NCBI GenBank assembly: GCA_030068145.1
Contig: JAPJBO010000018.1
Location: 496,001-560,000 of the forward strand
Origin: Diplonema papillatum
Lineage: Eukaryota > Euglenozoa > Diplonemea > Diplonemida > Diplonemidae
Direction of reading: 5' to 3'
Length of the DNA stretch: 64,000 nt
Shown: positions 21,801-32,216 of the stretch, in pieces
Numbering within the stretch: the first letter of the stretch is position 1
Layout of the letters: the number at the start of each line of letters is the position of its first letter
Position numbers and translations under genes: made by a program
The notes under the pieces: model-generated
Databases searched by the model: none
Told to the model about the DNA's origin: nothing
What the model saw: only the letters and a program-made list of their open reading frames with translations

Positions 21801-22005
21801 AGAACCGAACGCAGCGGGCGGTCATCGTCCCCAAATCGAGACTGACTCCGGCTTCACCGCCGCTGCATCGATCTTCAACGAGAAGAGGGCGGGCTACCAC
21901 AACGTCACCGCCAGAATGGTCGCCAAGGATCTGAAGCTGGCGTAAACAGAACGAGGCGTTGGCGGGCTTATCTTCGCGAGGTGGCAAACGCCTGCGACAA
22001 CGAGA
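18814..22005 (+). repeat. Tandem array derived from the LTA4H 3' end, 449-bp higher-order unit
   Basis: Every monomer is a version of GATCTTCAACGAGAA..AAGCTGGCGTAA (the LTA4H C-terminal codons) plus about 75 bp of 3' flank ending near TTCGTCAGGCTCTC. From about 19957 to 21990 three monomer types alternate as a 449-450-bp higher-order unit repeated about 4.5 times with very few differences (matching points 19957, 20406, 20855, 21304, 21754). Before that the units are irregular, and one segment (about 19056-19200) is inverted. The identical about 80-residue minus-strand frames are by-products. Type (a) monomers still read as LTA4H codons to the stop; types (b) and (c) are decayed. Confidence 0.92.
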
Positions 22006-22179
22006 ACTGGCTTGGCCGTTTTGGCGTCCTTGCTTTCTGCCCCTCCAGCCACCGTCGAAAGAAGCACCCGCGGCGCCTTCCCTGCAGTATTCTTCTTGTT
22101 CCAGGCTTGCCCTAACGTTGTTACAAAAAAAAAAGAAGAAAAGGTTCTCACATTATCGCCACCCGTTCCGCTCTGCAGC

Positions 22180-22383
22180 GTGACCAACAAGCACCACCCA
22201 GCCCAACGGCAAACCCAAACCTTCGAGCCCGCCGACAGCCGATGGCACCGGGCCAGGTTGTATGGGGTCGAAGCGTCGGCACGGGGGGTTAGTCGCGCGT
22301 TGTACCGCCCCCACTACAAGCCGAGCGTGGCCACCAGCGGGCTCTACAGCCAGCTGGTGGTCTCCGGGCACCAGCCGCATGCA
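22180..22383 (+). pseudogene. Decayed duplicate of the 5' end of the 22748 gene
   Basis: About 200 bp matching 22748-22960 closely in its second half (words AGGTTGTATGGGGTCGAAGC, GGTGGTCTCCGGGCACCAGC), with scattered changes and a diverged first half. It is a partial upstream copy of the host gene's first about 70 codons, lying between the LTA4H array and the gene itself. No intact start codon is present (GTG at the matching place). Confidence 0.85.
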
Positions 22384-22429
22384 CGAAACCGTAATCATTT
22401 ACCACCTTCGAACTCACGTCCAGGGATTT

Positions 22430-22580
22430 ACGGTCAACGAAAACTCTAGTTCTTCCGCACTAAACCATGGTTAAGAAGACGACTGAAAGCACAGACACAA
22501 AGATAGCTCAAAGCATTTGCAAAATAACACGAAAAGCCTCTAGGCAAAAACCCGTTTTCACATTCCGACTACTTTTCCCT
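22430..22580 (+). repeat. Repeat family B
   Basis: Begins around TCAACGAAAACTCTAGT and includes CCATGGTTAAG, AACACGAAAAGCCTC and GGCAAAAACCCGT. Other copies are at 56757-56945, 60073-60237 and 60245-60365. No coding capacity. Confidence 0.65.
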
Positions 22581-22747
22581 ACTGCCGTACGCGGGGTTTC
22601 GCCAGGTTTTTAATTTTCAGGCTGTCGGCATTCGCTGCTCCTGCCGCGGGGTTTATGCAGTTAGCCTGCAGCCAGGGGGAGGGCAAAAGGAAGACTCACT
22701 CCCTCAATGCGAACATGCCGGACGGCGCCTTCTACGGGGTGTGAAGC

Positions 22748-25700
22748 ATGACCAACAAGCACCAGCGGCCAAACGGCAAGCCGAAAGCTGCCAGCGCCAA
22801 GCCTGCTCCGCCGCCGATAGCCGGTGGCGCCGGTGCCAGGTTGTATGGGGTCGAAGCGTCGGCACGGGGGGTTAGTCGCACGTTGTACCGTCCCCACTAC
22901 AAGCCGAACGTGGCCACCAGCGGGCTCTACAGCCGGCTGGTGGTCTCCGGGCACCAGCCGCACGTGCCGCGGCAGGAGCCGCAGACGACGCTGAAGGCAG
23001 CCCCGCGTACGGCGGCGTTTCCGTCGTTCACCGCCATCAGGACGGAGTCCCCGGCGCGCCACAGGGCAGCCGCGGCACCCGCCGCCCACCACCACCACCA
23101 CCACCACCACCGTCGTGCCGGCCATCACCAGCCCGCCCCGCAAACACCGTCTGCCGCCCGCCGCACCATCCCCAACCTGCCTTCGGCACAGCCGGCGCAA
23201 AGCGTCTACAACCACACCCCCGAAGCCTCGTCGCAAGCAACCCCCAGCAACCACCCGTTGCGCAGCACGGCGCCGTCCCCGCCGCTGCCTCCCCCGCAGC
23301 AAGCCCCCGGGCAGGGCGGCGAGGCGGCGGCGGCGGCCGCGTGGAGGCTGTCCGACGTGGCCCGCGAGGAAGCGTGCTCCCGCGGGTACCTGTGGAAGCG
23401 GCGGGCGTGCGCGCTGCTGCAGTACCGGTTCGAGCTGCAGGAGCAGCTCTTCGCGGAGCACGCGCGGGCGTCGGGGCCGGCGGGCGGGCTGCGCCGCGGC
23501 GGCAGTCCCGGCGCCGACAACCTTTTCCCCGCTTTGCGTGCGAGACCCGCCAGCAGCAGCAGCTGCAGCAGCAGCGGCGGCAGCAGCGGCAGCGAAAAAA
23601 GTGAAAACGACGCTTCCGACGATGCGCCGTTTCCGCGGTCCCGGCGGTCGTCGCCGCTGCCGCGAACTGGGATTTCGTCGACTCGCTCGGGGAGCATTAT
23701 CCAGGAACGCCGCCGAGGGGAAGGCGAAAACGCTAAGGCGACCGTCGGTCCGCTGCTGGCGAGACACGGCATCAGCGGCAGCAGCTGCAGCCGGGCGGCA
23801 GCTTCGGCAGAGCGGCAGGAGAAGGTGGCCGCCGGACCGCTGCGCTCAACAGGCGTCCACGAGGGCAGCAGCACTCCCTCGCTGTCGGCAAGGCGCGGCA
23901 ACAGCAGCCGGGCGGAAGCCTCGAAGCCGCCGAAAAACTCGGCCGCTGAACCGCCGCAGACAGTGGGCGTCCACGAGTGCAACGCTTCCTTTCTGCTGGC
24001 AAGGCGCAGCAACAGCAGCAGCCGAGCAGAAGCTTCGAAGCCGCAGGAAAGGTTGGCCGCCGACCCGCTGCAGACAGCGGGCTTCCACGAGTGCAACGTT
24101 TCCTCGCTGCTGGCAAGGCACAGCACCAGCACCGCCTGCGATCCGGAAGCGGACGCTTGCGGATCGGCGACCGAGGGCAGCAGCGCTCCCTCGCTGCTGG
24201 CAAGGCGCAGCAGCAACAGCAGCAGCCGAGCAGAAGCTTTGAAGCAGCGGGAAGGGTTGGCCGCCGAACCGCCGCAGACTGCGGGCGTCCACGAGTGCAA
24301 CGCGAGGCGCAGCAACAGCGGCAGCACCAGCACCGCCTGCGATCCGGAAGCGGACGCTTGCGGATCGGCGACCGAGGGCAGCGCTCCCTCCCTGCTGGCA
24401 AGGCGCAGCAGCAACAGCAGCAGCGGCAGCACCGGCCGGAAGGCGGGCGTCGCGCGGTGGGGGATTCGGCCTCACTTGGAGGTCGACACCGGCGCCGGTG
24501 CCCGCGCGCCCCTGCGCCGGCCTTCGGCGAGCCCGGAGTGCATCGCCACCGTCGCGCTCCGCAAAATCCGCCGGCTGCTGAGCGGCGCTGACTCGGCGCC
24601 TGACCAGCACAGCCCACCTGCTACTGCTACCGCTGCTCCTGTGCGCAGTCTATCGTCGTCGCAAGGTGCTGCCGCGTATCAGGTTCAACATCAAAGCACG
24701 ACCACGACTACGGGCGATCGCAACAGGCCAATGGAGTTGAACACGGAAGCCGGGAGGGAGAGGGAGGCCGAGAAGGGCAGCGACTCTCCTCCGTCGCTTC
24801 TCGCCGCACAGCAGGCACCGGGAGAACCCCAAGGCACTCGGAACGGAACGATGTCCGGTCGCACCGGGGGAAGGGAGGGCGAAACGAGCAGCGACTTTCC
24901 CCCGTCGCTTCTGGCGGCACCGCAAGAACTCGGGGACGCTCGGAACGGAACGATACCCGGTTGCATCGGGGAAACGGAGGGCGAAGAGGGCGACGACTCT
25001 CCTCCGTTGCTTCTCGTGGCACCGCAAGAACCCGGGGGCAATCGGAACGGAACGATACCCGGTCGCACCGGGGAAAGGGAGGGCGAAGAGGGCGACGACT
25101 CTCCTCCGTCGCTTCTGGCGGCACCGCAAGAACCCGGGGGCACTCGGAACGGAACGATACCCGGTCGCACAGGGGGAACGGAGGGCGAAAAGAGCAGCGA
25201 CTCTCCTCCGTCGCTTCTGGCGGCACCGCAGGCACCGGGAGAACCCCAAGACATTCGGAACGGAACGATGCCCGGTCGCACGGAAGGCGTAAAGAGCAGC
25301 GACTCTCCTCCGTCGCTACCGGCGGCGGCACCGCGGCCCCAGCTGAATACCCGGTGGGGCTCTCGGAACGGAGATGTGCCTGGTACCGCCGGGGGAACGG
25401 AGGGCGGTGAAGGCGGAAGCACACCTCGCTTCCAGCGGCAGGCACCGGAAGGAGAACTGGGCGACGCTCGAAGGGGACCCGTACCCGGTCGCACTAGGGG
25501 AAGGGAGTCCGATGCCGGAGCTGACCGATCAGCCGCCCGGATTGAGACGACGGAAAGCGCCGCGCGCCGCGCCTTGTCGGCGGAGCACGCCGGCCAGCTG
25601 CTGGGCCTGCAGCTCCGCTTCCAAGAAGGCCTGCTCCGCTTTTCCCTGCCGGCGGTTCTCGCGGCGAATCCGGCGCCCTGCCGGAAAGCGGCCGCCGCGG

Positions 25701-27246
25701 CCCAGCTCCCACGCGCACGCACCCCGCCAGGTGCTGCCCGCGGGACGGCGGCCCCGCAGCCCCGCTTCCCGACTCTCCGCCAGAGCCCATCGGCCCAGCA
25801 TCCGAGCATGGACGCGTCAGGTGCTTCGTCCGAACATCATCATCCTCGGCGGCACAGCGTGCCGGAGTCCTCGAATACTCTAGCCGGCCACCTGCTTCCG
25901 GGCACGGACACATCCGGTGATCCGGCTGAACCTAATCTTCCTCGTCGGCCGCATAGTGTGCCGGATTCATCGAAAACCCTAGCCGCGGTGCCCCCCCCGG
26001 GCATGGACACGTGCGATGCTCCGGCCGAACATCATCATCATCGGCAGCACAGTGTGCCGGAGTCCTCGAATACTCCAGCCGACTACCTGCTTCCGGGCAC
26101 GGTCACATCCGGTGCTAATCTTCCTCGTCGGCCGCATAGTGTGCCGGAGTCATCGAAAACCCTAGCCACGGTGCCGGGCATGGACACGTGCGATGCTCCG
26201 GCCGAACATCATCATCATCGGCAGCACAGTGTGCCGGAGTCCTCGAATACTCTAGCCGACCACCTGCTTCCGGGCACGGACACATCCGGTGCTCCGGCTG
26301 AACCTAATCTTCCTCGTCGGCCGCATAGTGTGCCGGAGTCATCGAAAACCCTAGCCGCCGCCGACCTGGTGCCGGGCATGGACACGTCCGATGCTCCGGC
26401 CGAACATCATCATCATCGGCGGCACAGTGTGCCAGAGTCCTCGAGTCGGAAGAAAATCTGCGACGGCGGCAACGACGGCAGCAGCAGCAACAGCAATGGC
26501 AACGACGACAGTACCAGCAAGACCAACGGCAGCGACAGCAACGACAGGGGGAACAAAAGCAGCAAGACCGCCGCCGAGACCGGCGGCAGCAGCGACATCA
26601 GAAGCCGAAACGACAGCGGCACCACCGGCCACAAGAGCAGCATCACGGGCCACAACGGCGTCGCCAGCAACAACAGCAACATCACCCACAACACCGCCGC
26701 CAGTTACAACGGGAACACCGCTCGCCACAACAGCAACACCACCGGCAACAGCAGCAGCGGCAACAACACCGCTAGCCTCAACGACAACACCGCCAGTTCG
26801 AACAGCAACGCCGTCAGCTACAACACCACCAGCTTCACCAGCCTCAGCAACAACACCGCCAGTTACAGCAGCACCAGCACCACGAGCCACTACACCACCA
26901 ACGACGGCGCCACGTCGCCTCGCCGGCCGCCGCGCGCTGCGAGAGAAGCCGTCTCGGGCCCACTCGGCCGGCGGGCCAGCGTGCACGACGCGGGGTTCTT
27001 CCACCACGACCGCAGCCACCACGACCGTGGTGATAGTGGTGGTGGAGCGCCCCGCCCGTGTGGCCCGCCAGCGGCAAGCGCAGCGGCGAGCCGAGCGCGC
27101 GGCGGCGCGTGCCCGCGCGAAGAGGCCGGGGGTATGGACGTGGTGCGCCTGCTCGCGGTGTCCCCTTGCTTCAACTGGGCAGCTCTCGACGGCAACGACG
27201 ACGACGACGACAGCAGCACCGATAGCGAACCCTCGCCCACGGGCAG
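22748..27246 (+). CDS. Large low-complexity repeat protein, exon 1 (unknown function)
   Basis: With exons 27492-27538 and 27604-27767 this gives 1569 aa. Order: a basic N-terminus with LYGVEASARGVSRTLYRP (about 32-50), a His run (about 114-121), and a helical patch RGYLWKRRACALLQYRFELQ (about 215-240). Then come four repeat blocks: Ser/Gln-rich with LLARRS units (about 375-570), 35-aa units with RNGTIPGRTG and SPPSLLAAPQ (about 675-870), His-rich units HSVPESSNTLA (about 1018-1235), and an Asn/Ser/Thr-rich block (about 1240-1390). An acidic DDDDD patch lies near the exon end. A second helical patch (LLGLQLRFQEGLLRF, about 950) resembles the first. No known domain was recognised. The composition suggests a disordered scaffold or nuclear protein, which is a guess. 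Long minus-strand frames over it are shadows. Confidence 0.75.
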
Positions 27247-27491
27247 GTATATTCTTTGCATAAGCACCTGCTTTGTAGGAAATACTCGAGGAGGCTGCCA
27301 GCTGCAAAAGATCAAAGGAGGTTAATGTGCTGTAGCCCACACGAAACACAGGTGAATCTGGGTTCAGTGTCGGGCGTATGCGTTCAACAAAAAAGACCCA
27401 CTTTGTAGTTGTATTGTTTCTCCCCCGCTAGCCTCCTTCGAAGTAAGCACAAGGCAGTCCCTCGAGTATTTCTTAAACCCTTGATATTTAG
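27247..27491 (+). other. Intron 1 of the 22748 gene, nearly all MITE A
   Basis: 245 bp, GTATAT..TTTAG, phase 2. A family A copy (27258-27471) fills all but 11 bp at the 5' end and 20 bp at the 3' end. Just inside and outside the acceptor, AAACCCTTGA and TCAAGGGTTT form an inverted repeat. The exon frame closes downstream only if this segment is removed. Confidence 0.6.
27258..27471 (+). mobile_element. MITE-like family A, intronic copy
   Basis: Complete copy: leader GCATAAGCACCTGCTTTGTA, inner end AAATACTCGAGGAGGCTGCC, and 3' end GGCAGTCCCTCGAGTATTT. In this copy the terminal inverted repeats match best. Confidence 0.85.
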
Positions 27492-27538
27492 ATGTCAAGG
27501 GTTTGTCGTGGCTTTGGTGCAGCAAAGACGACGGAAAG
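27492..27538 (+). CDS. 22748 gene, exon 2 (short)
   Basis: 47 nt encoding about 16 basic residues (CQGFVVALVQQRRRK), between a TTTAG acceptor and a GTGAGC donor. Incoming phase 2 and outgoing phase 1 both fit the neighbours. There is no homologue to check it against, so the support is splice signals and phase only. Confidence 0.45.
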
Positions 27539-27603
27539 GTGAGCAGGCCTTTGGCGGCTCCCAGTCGGATGCTCGGTGATTCCGCTGCTGGCAAGACTTG
27601 CAG

Positions 27604-27767
27604 CCAAAGGACTAAGAAACGAGACACTCGACCAGCCTCACGGGACCTGCGTTTGCACTGTTTGCAGCATGTCGAAGAAGAGAGCTGGAGTTCGGATCAT
27701 GCGTCTCCAGGTGAAGGCACACCAAACATACCAAAAACAATGCGTGCCGCTGTTGACTAATTGGTAG
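27604..27767 (+). CDS. 22748 gene, exon 3 (C-terminus)
   Basis: Follows a 65-nt intron (27539-27603, GTGAGC..TTGCAG). It encodes about 54 residues, including a cysteine pair CVCTVC and a basic stretch MSKKRAGVRIMRLQ, then stops at TAG. The GTGAAG after CTCCAG (27712) could be another donor. The total of the three exons is divisible by three. Confidence 0.45.
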
Positions 27768-29310
27768 TACAAATAAAGACCGTCATGCAGAGCGTATGTA
27801 GTGAAGAGCGTATGCGAGCGGGAAACCAGCAGAAAGGCAGCCTGGTTCAAGCATGAGCTACAGTCTAGTCCGATGCAGTAAAACTTTGTATCCCACTCCC
27901 ACGACCACATGCACAAAGCCGAACCTCACAAAACAAACAAAGATTCGAAGACACCAATCGTCGGAAGCACGAAGAACAAAATGGGTCTTTTTAGTTGAAC
28001 GCTTACGCCCGCCACTGAACTGAAGTGTTCTTGAATGATCCCGGCACACTGCTAAAGTACCCCAACACTCGCCTTCTTCGCATGGTTCTTTTGCTTCCGA
28101 AGGACAGTCTCTGTGATGGACAGTAGTGACAACCACAAAGAGGTGCAGCCTGTCGGATACATAAACGTGCAGTTGTGCCGCAACTGGGATTTTTAGTAAC
28201 TCCGAGCAACTTTTGGACAGTTACGTGGGAGAAATTTTTATACATAAGGCCCTGCCTCAAATGCGCAAAAAAAAAAATATATAAAATCGTGTCCGGATCT
28301 TGTGTCAAGGTGTACTCCAGTACACACATGAACTGTGGGTGAGGCTCCGGGTGTGCACGGGAGGGAGGGCCGGCGGAAGGTTGCGGAGGGTCGAGGGCGG
28401 TTGCAGAGAGTCGAGAAGGGTCGGCAGAGTACGCACGTTGAAGAGCTCCCGCGTGTGCTCGTCGAACTGGCTCGGATCAAGCCTGTTTCAGCCTCTCCGA
28501 CCTTTACAGACTATGCTGTGAAGTTCGTGGTAGCTCCACAGGCTAGGAAAGTTGTCGTCGCTGTATCCAGAGGCCGTGTGTTCTGCCTTTGTGAACCCTT
28601 GCCCGCCGTGAATGCCATGAGTACTGCCCTCTTCCACCATCTTGGATAGACACGCCTCACGCTCGCACCACCCGAAACCGAAACGACCCATACATACGCC
28701 TTCAAACCTGATTGGACAGTAGTTATTAGAAAGCGGGGTGTATTCGGGCACAGCGGGAGGGGGTCATGTAAGCTCTGCCCACAGTCCATCGCAAACTGAG
28801 ACTCGTCAGAGGTACTTTTTAACAAGAACATCCTCCTCTATCGGAAACAAGCATTTGCTTTTGTGTGACAGTTCAAAAATTTCCGCGCCTGCGGCGCAGG
28901 CATAATTCGCATCTGTCTCTGCGGTGGCATAGCTAGTTCCCTGTCCCCAAACGGTCGAGTGCCTGTCCAAGAGCCTGACAAGAAATATTAATTCTGGGCC
29001 CTCCAAAAAATCAAATAATTCGTCCACAAATTGCATGGCCATAAAATAGAGTTCCGCAAATTAAAGGGCCAAAAATTGTCAGGGTGTACAAAGCCTTCAG
29101 GCCAAAAAACGTCCAGATGCGCAAAACACCCGTTTTTGGCCAAAATCACGTCTCTGTATTATGCACCGAGTCAACAGGAAAAAAAAAAAAAAAAAAAAAA
29201 AACAATACAGCACCTGGAAGGTCGCATCTTGCCTCCCGGGCCGTAGCGCCGGCTTCCGTTCTCAGAGCCCCTCGACGCTCCATCCCACGACTGGCGGGGA
29301 TGACGCCGTC
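27768..29310. other. Spacer between genes; no convincing gene
   Basis: Contains a short inverted family A piece (27984-28022) and a poly-A run (about 29179-29201). The run is followed by ACAATACAG, an A-rich acceptor-like signal 110 nt before the next start codon that could be a splice or trans-splice site. A minus frame at 28806-29042 (78 residues, normal composition) was seen but not recognised. Confidence 0.5.
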
Positions 29311-30675
29311 ATGACGGCGGTTGACCGTGTGGGTGAGAGCCTCGGGCTCCTGTTCACGACGTCCAGCGACGACGACGCCGCCCAGTGCAGGAAGCTGCGG
29401 GCCGGCATCGCGGAGGCCCAGGCTCTCGCCGCCCGGTGGTATCGGCAGGACGCCGCGGCCGGCGGTCAGGCCTCCGCGCAGAAGCCGGGAGCCCCCGGCG
29501 GCAAGCCCCGCGGGAAAACGACGGAAGCGCAGGCAGACCGAGAGGCCGCGTGCTCCCGCGCCGCGCTGCTTCTGTCGTACGCCCTCACCGTCGTTGAGTG
29601 CGCGGAGCGAGCGAGGGCCGGCGGCGGGCAGACCTCATCCACCGCCGCCTCGGGGGGTCTCTCCGACCCAGCGCTGCGCGGGCTCAACGCGCTGCAGTCG
29701 TTCTGCGAGGAGACGAACGGTGGGGGGCGTCGGGGGGGTTGCGAGGTCACCCCGGTGTTCCTGTCCCTGGCGGCGGACTTGTGCGGAAGGGCGCCAGGGG
29801 ACGCGTTGGGGCACCTGCAGAGGGCGTGGAGCGGCTGTGCTGGGGGAAGGGTTGCGGCGCAGCACAGGCTGCTGACCGCCCGCGCTTTGATTCGCTGCGC
29901 GGGTGATCCGCTTTCCGTTGACTCCGCGGCCGGGCATCTGGAGGCGTGTTTGCGGCTGGATCCGACGGCGGCCGAGGCGGCCCAGTTGCTCCGGGACATC
30001 CAGCGGCTCTCCGCCTGCCGTGACAGCGTTTCCGCTGCTGTGGCGCAGCGGAAGCCGAAAGCTGCGGCCGGGCTGATCGACGACGGCGTGCGGCTCGCAG
30101 CCGCTATGGGGAGCGCGAAGCTCGAAGCGGGGTTCCGCCTGCACAAAGCCGAGCTCCTCGCGTCGTCGCTCCGCGACGCGCCTGGCGCCGCCCGGCAGTG
30201 TACCCTCGCCATTGCGCTCGACCGCGAGAACCCAGCTGCCTTCCGGAAGAGAGCCTCCGCGTACCTGAAGCTGCACCGGTTCGAAGACGCGGTCCGAGAC
30301 CTCGAGACGGCGGTGCGCGTCGGCGGCGCCCCGCACCGGCCGGCGCTGCTGGCCGCACGCAAGGCGTGGAAGGCGTCGCTTGCCTCGCAGCAGCAGCAGC
30401 AGACGCGGGACAAGAGGCACCCAGCGTGCGGAAGGTGCGGCGCGTACAAGGCGCTCGGCGTGGCGCCGGGCGCGGCGCCGGGGACGGTGGCCAAGGCGTA
30501 CCGTTCGCTCGCCCTGCAGTGCCACCCCGACAGGCACCCGGCCGCCTCGCGGCTGGCCGCCGAGCAACGGTTCAAAGAAGTGTCCAACGCGTACAGCGTG
30601 CTCTCCAACCCCGCCCAGCCGCAGTCGCCGTCGGACCCTTGTCCAGCTTGCTGCAGTGTGGATCGCAAGGAATAG
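29311..30675 (+). CDS. TPR and J-domain co-chaperone (DNAJC7-like)
   Basis: One exon, 454 aa (human DNAJC7 is 494). An alpha-helical N-terminal part is followed by degenerate TPR helices: CLRLDPTAAEAAQLL (about 215), then AALDRENPA-type repeats with AFRKRASAYLKLHRFEDAVR (about 310-335). A C-terminal J domain runs from about 375, with YKALGVAPGA, the HPD motif at 405-407 (QCHPDRHP), and EQRFKEVSNAYSVLSNP. This order is that of DNAJC7/TPR2, a co-chaperone linking HSP70 and HSP90 in the cytosol. The HPD loop is intact, so HSP70 ATPase stimulation is plausible. The start chosen is MTAVDRVGE; the frame is open upstream to 29161 through a poly-A run. The Ala/Gly/Arg-rich composition blurs the TPRs. 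Confidence 0.85.
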   Translation: MTAVDRVGESLGLLFTTSSDDDAAQCRKLRAGIAEAQALAARWYRQDAAAGGQASAQKPGAPGGKPRGKTTEAQADREAACSRAALLLSYALTVVECAERARAGGGQTSSTAASGGLSDPALRGLNALQSFCEETNGGGRRGGCEVTPVFLSLAADLCGRAPGDALGHLQRAWSGCAGGRVAAQHRLLTARALIRCAGDPLSVDSAAGHLEACLRLDPTAAEAAQLLRDIQRLSACRDSVSAAVAQRKPKAAAGLIDDGVRLAAAMGSAKLEAGFRLHKAELLASSLRDAPGAARQCTLAIALDRENPAAFRKRASAYLKLHRFEDAVRDLETAVRVGGAPHRPALLAARKAWKASLASQQQQQTRDKRHPACGRCGAYKALGVAPGAAPGTVAKAYRSLALQCHPDRHPAASRLAAEQRFKEVSNAYSVLSNPAQPQSPSDPCPACCSVDRKE

Positions 30676-31150
30676 TCTTCGGACCAGCTATTTTGTCAAG
30701 GCGAACAACTAACACAGCGCAGCCATCACCGAAAGGGCTCTATCCGACATGGATTATGTGCAATGACTGGTCTCGGCTGTCCGCCGAGCAACAGTTCCAG
30801 GACAACGTGCTCTCGAAACTTAATCATTCTGGACCCCAGAACCAAGCCCAGGGAGTAGTTTGGGTGACAAGGAATAGTCTTTTGAACCATCTCCTCCGTC
30901 AAGGCGACCAACTGCACGCTTGGCAGCCACGGACAAAATCGAACGCCTGCGCGACTCTCTTCAAGCGGGGAATACGAGATCAAGTTGGGGTTTGCAGCGA
31001 CATCCAGCGGCGTTGCGCTCTCGCCATAGCGCTGGGATCGGGTAATAACCTCCCGGCCGCGTTACGGAAGAGAGCTTCTCTCGTACATTTGCGTTTTTTG
31101 CGGAGTTTCTCAGTATCTCGCGGTATTTGGGTCACCCCGAGAAAACGGAG
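30676..31150 (+). pseudogene. Decayed fragments of the 29311 gene, then a SINE-like piece
   Basis: CCGCCGAGCAACAGTTC (about 30780) matches the J-domain codons at 30556-30575. 31010-31090 matches the TPR codons at 30198-30265 (CTCGCCAT.GCGCT, CGGAAGAGAGC). The pieces are out of the original order and no longer open. They run into 31085-31135, which matches the tail of the SINE-like repeat at 45905-45965 in inverted orientation (CGGAGTTTCTCAGTATCTCG). Confidence 0.7.
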
Positions 31151-32216
31151 TCGGGGGGGGGTCTCAAACCCAAGAAGCATTTTCCCCCCGGGCGCCGAAG
31201 TTGCCATCACAGGCCAAACTTGCTACCACACGCCGAACTTGCCATCACAGGCCAAACTTGCTACCACACGCCGAACTCAGCGTGACCAGAACCCGAACTT
31301 TGCTTCGCCAGAACTTTGCTTCGCCAAGCTTCGAACCCCAGGCCGAGTTGGCTGCATGTTGCGAGGACACCTTGCACGCGTGCAGCCAGGTTCTTACGAC
31401 GACAGGACTCCACGCCCGAGACGAAGGGGACGTGGGTTCTTCAACGGCAAAACCTCGAAGGACAGCAACCTGGCCGACGTCACGGAGTTTCCGAGCTAGC
31501 GGACGGTAGCGGACGGAGTATCCGAGCTAGTGGACGGTGGCGGACGGAGTATCCGAGCTAGCGGACGGTGGCATGGCTGGCAAACCTCAAGTTTTCGGGG
31601 GATGTGTTCCCCGTCTTGCTCTCGTTCCACTCGTACAGAAGGCGGCTGGCGCGCTTTCCAGCACGCCAAGCCGCCTGTTCCTGTTTGCAGTTAACGACAT
31701 AGCGTGCGTCAACAGATGGATTGTTCCCGTTCACCTTTGTTTGTAGTATTGGCACCTGCTTGTTGGAAATACTCGAGGAGACTGCCGTGTGCGAAATCTC
31801 AAAGCATAGTGAGGCACTCATCAGCCGCTTAAATCCCGTCGGGGGTTTTTCTCATTGTGTCGTCTTCACGGAGCAGCCGCAACCGAGCTGCGTGTTTCCC
31901 CAGCACAACTGCAGTCGAGCGGGCTAGCTAGTTTTCCTGTTTTATTCTTGTGCGCTAAACACGACGCCAAGAAAAGCGCAAAAAAGCGTTTTCTTGTTGC
32001 GTTAGTGCGGAGTCATGTGCATGCAAATGGGTACCACACTAAGCTAGCTTCTCGCTACGTGACTCCAGAAGGGTAGCTTTTTCTGCGCTTTCGTCGTGGT
32101 GCAACCCTTGTCGGTTGCAATGCGCAAAAAGTACTACAACTACTCAGAGGGGGGTGGGACTAGTCCGACACTTGCTGTCGTTGGCGGCGGGTAGGGGGGT
32201 GGGAAAAGAAGAAAGA
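31151..32216. repeat. Spacer with two short tandem repeats and a family A fragment
   Basis: 38-bp units (TTGCCATCACAGGCCAAACT...) occur twice at 31200-31275. About 37-bp units (GTATCCGAGCTAGCGGACGG) occur about three times at 31485-31575. A 5' fragment of family A lies at 31745-31815. No gene is supported. Confidence 0.6.

Noticed and set aside
19622-21987. Series of near-identical about 80-residue minus-strand frames every 449 bp
   Set aside because: They are the reverse complement of the LTA4H-derived array; identical spacing follows the repeat unit, and the + strand carries the original codons.
22661-27349. Several 250-400-residue minus-strand and alternative + frames over the 22748 gene
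   Set aside because: Low-complexity GC-rich repeats stay open in many frames. Only the frame from 22748 is open throughout and continues across plausible splice sites.
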